A stretch of 10,997 bases of DNA from Pseudomonadota bacterium. Its GTDB lineage: Bacteria; Pseudomonadota; Gammaproteobacteria; UBA5335. Made by a program: the position numbers and the translations under genes. The stretch spans positions 1 through 10,997 of the forward strand of contig PKCW01000020.1 in assembly GCA_002862965.1 (NCBI GenBank), in the 5' to 3' direction. The notes under the pieces are model-generated. The model searched no databases and had not been told where the DNA came from. It saw only the letters and a program-made list of their open reading frames with translations. Below, one piece after another: positions 7,586-10,997 of this stretch (within the stretch, counting starts at the first letter, position 1; every line of letters starts with the position of its first letter).

Positions 7586-9661
7586 ATGCCGTCGCCCTAC
7601 CGCCTGTCCGGCCTGCTGGCTGCCCTCACCACGTTCTCGGCAGGCGCCCAGGCCGATGCTGCCGCTGCGCCATCCAGCCCGGTCCTGCCCGCCGTCACCG
7701 TGGAGGGCGCCGCCGGCAGCCTGACCGTGCCCGACGCCGCAGCGGCCGAGGCGCACGTCCGGGAGATCCCCGGCAGCGCGGCGGTGGTCGACGCCGCAAG
7801 CTATGAAGACACGCGGGCGGTCACGATCAAGGACATGCTGGACTATGTGCCGGGCGTGTACGCGCAGCCGCGCTACGCCGAGGAATTGCGCCTGTCCATC
7901 CGCGGGTCCGGCCTGTCGCGGACCTTCCATTTGCGCGGCATCGGCCTGTTCCAGGACGGCATCCCCATCAACCTGGCCGACGGCGGTGGCGATTTCCAGG
8001 ACATCGATCCCCTCGCCTTCCAGTATGTCGAGGTGCTCAAGGGCGCCAACGCGCTGGAACTGGGCACCGCTGCGCTCGGTGGGGCGATCAATTTCGTGAC
8101 GCCGACCGGCTACGACGCCGACCGGCTCAAACTGCGCCTGGAAGGCGGCAGCTTCGATACCGGCCGCGCCCAGATCGCCACCGGCGATGTCGTCGGCAAG
8201 GGCGACTATTTCCTGTCGGTTAGCCACCTGCGCTCGGACGGCTTTCGCGATTTCATGGACCAGGCCAACACCCGCCTGTTCAGCAACGCCGGCTATCGCC
8301 TGAGCGACGATCTGGAGACCCGTTTCTACCTCACCTACGGCGACATCAACCAGGAGATTCCGGGCAGCCTGTCCAAGGCTCAGCTCGAGGACGATCCGGC
8401 CCAGGCCAATCCGGGCAATGTCCGCAACAACTACCAGCGCGACTGGGAAATCCTGCGCGTCGCCAACAAGACCACGTGGAAAGGGGAGGATCAGGAAATC
8501 ACCGGCGGCGTCTATGCGGTCAGCAAGCAGCTCTACCACCCCATCTTCCAGCTCATCGACCAGGATTCGATGGATTACGGCGCCTACGCCACCTTCCGCC
8601 AGGACGGTGAACTGGCCGGTCGCGCCAACCGGCTGACGGTGGGCAGTCGGCTCGGCACCGGCGACACCGACAGCCGGCGCTATGTGAACCTCGCCGGCGA
8701 CTACGGCGATCTGACCTCCAAGGCCCGCGAGCAGTCGCGCAACGCCATCGTGTTCGGCGAGAACCGCACCGAACTCGCGCCGGACTGGACCGGCATCGTC
8801 GCGGCGCAGGGCACCTACGCCGAACGCGACTACGACGACCGCTTCGCCAGCGACGGCGACCGCAGCGGCACCAAGACCTACCGCGGGCTGAGCCCGCGGC
8901 TGGGCCTGCTCTGGGACGCCGCCGAGACCCTGCAGCTGTTCGCCAATGTGAGCCAGGCCTACGAGCCGCCGACCTTCTCCGAACTCACCCAGAGCGTCCC
9001 CGGTGTGAGCGGACTGGCGGATATCGACGCACAGCGCTCGACCACGCTGGAGGTGGGCAGCCGCGGCGAGTGGCGGGCGCTGAGCTGGGATGCCAGCCTC
9101 TACCGCAGCTGGGTGCGCGACGAGCTGATGTTCATCGCTCTCGGCGACGGCGGCCAGAGCGCGGTCCTCAATACCGACAAGACCGTTCATCAAGGCGTGG
9201 AACTGGGGGTCGGTGCCCGGCTGGCCGAGTTTGCCGGCCAGAGCCTCACCGGCCGCCTCGCCTACACCTACAACGATTTCAAGTTCGACGGCGACCCGCA
9301 GTGGGGCGACAACGCCATTCCCGGCATTCCCGATCACTACCTGCGCGCCGAGCTGCGCTATCGCCACCCGGCGGGATTCGCCTTCGGTCCGAACGTGGAA
9401 TGGGTGCCGCAGGGTTATCCGATCGACTTCAAAAACAGTTTCGAGACCGACGCTTACGCGCTGCTCGGTCTCACGGCCAGCTACGAGATCACGCGCCAGA
9501 TCGAGATCTTCCTCGACGCACGCAACCTGACCGACGAGAAATATGCCGCCACCACCGGGCTCATCACCGAGCCGGCCGTGGGCGCCTTCGGTCCCAACAC
9601 CACCCAGTTCATCCCCGGCGACGGCCGGGCCATCTACGCCGGGCTGACCATGCGCTGGTAG
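7586..9661 (+). CDS. TonB-dependent outer-membrane receptor (FecA/siderophore-receptor-like)
   Basis: This 22-stranded barrel receptor probably imports a ferric chelate across the outer membrane using TonB energy. The 691-residue protein has a signal peptide (SGLLAALTTFSAGAQA, cleavage probably after Ala23) and a TonB-box-like VTVEG at residues 37-41. The plug domain (about 60-175) includes the motif LSIRGSG around 103-109 and GGAINFVTP from 165. The barrel ends in the classical aromatic residue (GLTMRW). NLTDEKYAA near the C-terminus is typical of the barrel's last strands. No N-terminal STN signalling domain fits, so no FecI/FecR surface-signalling control is expected. I prefer the ATG at 7586 because AAAGGA lies 6 bases before it; the ATG at 7580 abuts that site. 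No TonB, ExbBD or periplasmic transporter gene adjoins it, so the ligand is unresolved. Confidence 0.9.
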   Translation: MPSPYRLSGLLAALTTFSAGAQADAAAAPSSPVLPAVTVEGAAGSLTVPDAAAAEAHVREIPGSAAVVDAASYEDTRAVTIKDMLDYVPGVYAQPRYAEELRLSIRGSGLSRTFHLRGIGLFQDGIPINLADGGGDFQDIDPLAFQYVEVLKGANALELGTAALGGAINFVTPTGYDADRLKLRLEGGSFDTGRAQIATGDVVGKGDYFLSVSHLRSDGFRDFMDQANTRLFSNAGYRLSDDLETRFYLTYGDINQEIPGSLSKAQLEDDPAQANPGNVRNNYQRDWEILRVANKTTWKGEDQEITGGVYAVSKQLYHPIFQLIDQDSMDYGAYATFRQDGELAGRANRLTVGSRLGTGDTDSRRYVNLAGDYGDLTSKAREQSRNAIVFGENRTELAPDWTGIVAAQGTYAERDYDDRFASDGDRSGTKTYRGLSPRLGLLWDAAETLQLFANVSQAYEPPTFSELTQSVPGVSGLADIDAQRSTTLEVGSRGEWRALSWDASLYRSWVRDELMFIALGDGGQSAVLNTDKTVHQGVELGVGARLAEFAGQSLTGRLAYTYNDFKFDGDPQWGDNAIPGIPDHYLRAELRYRHPAGFAFGPNVEWVPQGYPIDFKNSFETDAYALLGLTASYEITRQIEIFLDARNLTDEKYAATTGLITEPAVGAFGPNTTQFIPGDGRAIYAGLTMRW

Positions 9662-9676
9662 GCCGGCGTCCCGAAT

Positions 9677-9719
9677 CGGGCCGAAACCGCGGCGCCATCG
9701 CGCGCCCGAATTCGGCCCG
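9677..9719. repeat. Inverted repeat just after the receptor gene
   Basis: CGGGCCGAA (9677-9685) and TTCGGCCCG (9711-9719) are perfect 9-base inverted repeats separated by 25 bases. They sit 16 bases after the receptor stop and touch the inner edge of the IS3 remnant. The hairpin lacks a T-run, so it could be a poor terminator or a trace of rearrangement. Confidence 0.45.
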
Positions 9720-10170
9720 CTTGTGGCTCCAGACCAAGCCCTTGTGGCGAGTGCGCTGGCAGCCTCGCCAGAAGCCGCGGCGTGGACGCTGGTCGACGCA
9801 CTGGCCCAAGGGGAGACCGCTTCGATCAGAAGATCCGCCGGCTGCGGCTCGCACTGCGGCACGCGTACCGGTGCTTCGCTCGAGGCCAACGACCTCGGAG
9901 GCCATCTATCCACTGCTGCCTTCGGCTGCGACCAAACGCCGCTGGTGGTCGAGTCTCGGGACTTTCTTGCGATCACCACTTTCATGGCCCGAGCCCGCAC
10001 GCTCGGCTCGGTATACCTCGGCTCGACGTCGCGTTCTCCACGACGAGCACCGGCATCCGGGACAGCCCGAGGCTTCCCCAGGCTGCGGTGCTTGGCGCGC
10101 CACTTGTGGAACGTCGCCGCGCTGACGCCGATCTGCCTGCACATCCGCATGCCGAATCTCGGGCGTCAAC
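9717..10170 (-). pseudogene. IS3-family remnant: OrfA and N-terminal half of OrfB, multiply frameshifted
   Basis: Fragments in several minus-strand frames line up in the order of an IS3-family OrfA-OrfB. TPEIR (near 10152-10170) and CRQIGVSAATFHKWRAKH (10088-10141) form the OrfA helix-turn-helix. SVRARAMKVVIARKS (about 9960-10003) is the end of OrfA. VVGLERSTG (near 9867-9893) and VPQCEPQPADLLIEAVS (about 9812-9862) belong to the OrfB N-terminus. QRPRRGFWRGCQRTRHKGL, VWSHKR (9717-9791) is the HTH_21-like region of OrfB. The pieces need at least two frame changes and one internal deletion within OrfA, so nothing functional can be made. The catalytic DDE half is absent: similarity ends at about 9717. 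The IS outer end is not identifiable between 10170 and 10230. Family assignment is by remembered motif wording. Confidence 0.75.
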
Positions 10171-10230
10171 GGAACCCCGCGCGGCTTGTCGTGCAGCCGA
10201 GCGATAGCGCATTCGATGAATGGCCCATAG

Positions 10231-10267
10231 CAAAAGCCCCAGACCCGCTCGACACGGATCAGGGGCT
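10231..10267 (-). terminator. Rho-independent terminator of rplS
   Basis: Read on the minus strand, a 13-base stem (arms 10255-10267 and 10235-10247; AGCCCC pairs with GGGGCT at the base, with one mismatch and one G-U pair) and a 7-base loop (10248-10254) precede TTTT. It lies 30 bases past the rplS stop, as expected for the end of the ribosomal-protein operon. The IS remnant begins beyond it. Confidence 0.85.
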
Positions 10268-10296
10268 CGGCTGCAAGGCCGTTCGAGGACGCGGGA

Positions 10297-10656
10297 TCAG
10301 CGCGCCTTGGGCGCCAGCTTTTCCTTGATGCGGGCGGCCTTGCCGCGCAGGTCGCGCAGGTAGTAGAGCTTGGCGCGGCGCACGTCGCCACGACGCTTCA
10401 ACGTGACGCTGTCGATGGCGGGGCTGTGGCTCTGGAACACGCGTTCCACGCCCTCGCCGTGGGCGACCTTGCGCACGGTGAAGGAGGAATTCAGGCCGCG
10501 GTTGCTCTTGGCGATGACGATGCCTTCGAAGGCCTGCAGGCGTTCGCGGTTGCCTTCCTTCACCTTCACCTGCACGACGACGGTGTCGCCAGGGGCGAAT
10601 TCAGGGAGGTCGGTGCGCATCTGCGCGGCTTCCAGTTCTGCAATCAACGTGCTCAT
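10297..10656 (-). CDS. rplS: 50S ribosomal protein L19
   Basis: L19 sits at the 30S-50S interface and contributes to the intersubunit bridge region. The 119-residue protein is of normal length and alignable throughout from memory: it has the N-terminal [20 protein letters not shown] stretch, the SH3-like barrel with [39 protein letters not shown], and the basic tail [19 protein letters not shown]. It is the last gene of the usual rpsP-rimM-trmD-rplS operon, with a terminator 30 bases on. The start is ATG with AAGGA 8 bases upstream; that site overlaps the trmD stop codon. Confidence 0.99.
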   Translation of the reverse strand: MSTLIAELEAAQMRTDLPEFAPGDTVVVQVKVKEGNRERLQAFEGIVIAKSNRGLNSSFTVRKVAHGEGVERVFQSHSPAIDSVTLKRRGDVRRAKLYYLRDLRGKAARIKEKLAPKAR

Positions 10657-10662
10657 GATCTT

Positions 10663-10669
10663 GTCCTTA
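10663..10669 (-). promoter_or_regulatory. rplS Shine-Dalgarno site overlapping the trmD stop
   Basis: Read on the minus strand, TAAGGAC contains the TAA stop of trmD (10667-10669) and the AAGGA that serves rplS. Ribosomes ending on trmD therefore release onto the rplS start site, allowing coupling. A separate strong site also lets rplS be translated far more than trmD, as known for this operon in E. coli. Confidence 0.7.
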
Positions 10670-10997
10670 CCCGCAGGCCGGGTCGTCGATACCCAAATTG
10701 TCGATAAAATCCTGGAGCAGGCGGTCCTGCTCCGGTGTCAGTTCACGTCCGGCCAGGAGGCCGGGCCGCCGCAACCAGGTGCGCCCCAGGGACTGCTGCA
10801 GTCGCCAGCGGCGAATCGCCGCGTGGTCGCCGCTGCGCAGCACCGCCGGCACCTCGCCCGCTGCATGCGTCTCGGGCCGCGTGTAGTGCGGACAGTCGAG
10901 CAGTCCGTCCCAGAACGAATCCTGGGCAAAGGATGCCGCATCGCCGACGGCCCCCGGCAAGAGCCGGATCACCGCGTCCATCACCACCATGGCCGCC
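10667..10997 (-). CDS. trmD: tRNA (guanine-N1)-methyltransferase TrmD, C-terminal part (5' end outside the window)
   Basis: TrmD methylates G37 of tRNAs next to the anticodon and prevents +1 frameshifting; it is a knotted SPOUT enzyme using S-adenosylmethionine. The frame is open to the window edge and the 109 visible residues cover the C-terminal part. They include [15 protein letters not shown] (end of the knot region), [16 protein letters not shown] with the family-invariant catalytic Asp (DSF), [18 protein letters not shown], and [14 protein letters not shown]. The stop is TAA at 10667-10669. rimM and rpsP are expected further upstream, beyond the window. Confidence 0.97.
   Translation of the reverse strand, partial: AAMVVMDAVIRLLPGAVGDAASFAQDSFWDGLLDCPHYTRPETHAAGEVPAVLRSGDHAAIRRWRLQQSLGRTWLRRPGLLAGRELTPEQDRLLQDFIDNLGIDDPACG

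Larger units (their letters stand above)
9662..10296. other. Gene-free region between the receptor and rplS
   Basis: This 635-base stretch contains no intact gene. It holds, in order, an inverted repeat, the minus-strand IS3 remnant, a short unassigned stretch (about 10171-10230) and the rplS terminator. Long open frames run through it on both strands, but only the IS fragments resemble known proteins. Confidence 0.7.

Noticed and set aside
7541..10150. An 869-codon open frame on the minus strand opposite the TonB receptor
   Set aside because: It is antisense to an obvious receptor gene and its translation is low-complexity Gly/Ala/Val-rich with no family motif, a codon-bias shadow of GC-rich DNA. 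Only its first ~110 residues carry the IS3 fragments, annotated separately.
5557..10170. A composite transposon with two IS copies moving the cargo
   Set aside because: Neither IS is intact, they seem to belong to different subgroups, no matched outer ends or target duplications are visible, and each lacks half its transposase.

Overview
This is a GC-rich chromosomal window, most likely from a gammaproteobacterium. The evidence is the glnD-dapD pairing, the succinylase route of lysine synthesis (dapD, dapE), a YheS-type ABC-F ATPase, and a trmD-rplS pair. I cannot fix the order or genus from the sequence alone.

Left region (1-5481, all plus strand). The 3' part of glnD (nitrogen sensor, truncated by the window edge) is followed by an extended -10 promoter candidate and a tightly packed run: dapD, dapE, tadA and yheS. 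Gaps are 6, 22 and 3 bases, so these four probably form one transcript. They cover two lysine/diaminopimelate steps, wobble adenosine deamination of tRNA-Arg, and a ribosome-associated ABC-F ATPase.

Middle region (5482-9661). A wrecked IS3-family transposase, with only the C-terminal half of OrfB and a plausible right IS end, lies at 5557-6055. Next come two minus-strand genes, an acyl-CoA thioesterase-like double-hotdog protein and a small VOC-fold protein. Divergent from these is a plus-strand TonB-dependent outer-membrane receptor. Its leader carries a 21-base-period tandem repeat that looks like two degenerate Fur boxes, so the receptor is probably iron-regulated.

Right region (9662-10997). 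A second, heavily frameshifted IS3-family remnant lies on the minus strand at about 9717-10170 (OrfA plus the N-terminal half of OrfB). It is followed by a good intrinsic terminator for rplS, then rplS (ribosomal protein L19) and the 3' part of trmD, both on the minus strand. The two IS remnants have opposite orientations and represent complementary halves of a transposase. They bracket the thioesterase/VOC/receptor block, which may be an accessory segment placed between two core-gene blocks.

I found no convincing new biological system. No RNA genes or CRISPR arrays were recognised. The points most worth a second look are the tandem Fur-like operator, the bracketing IS remnants, and the VOC protein that seems to lack canonical metal ligands.
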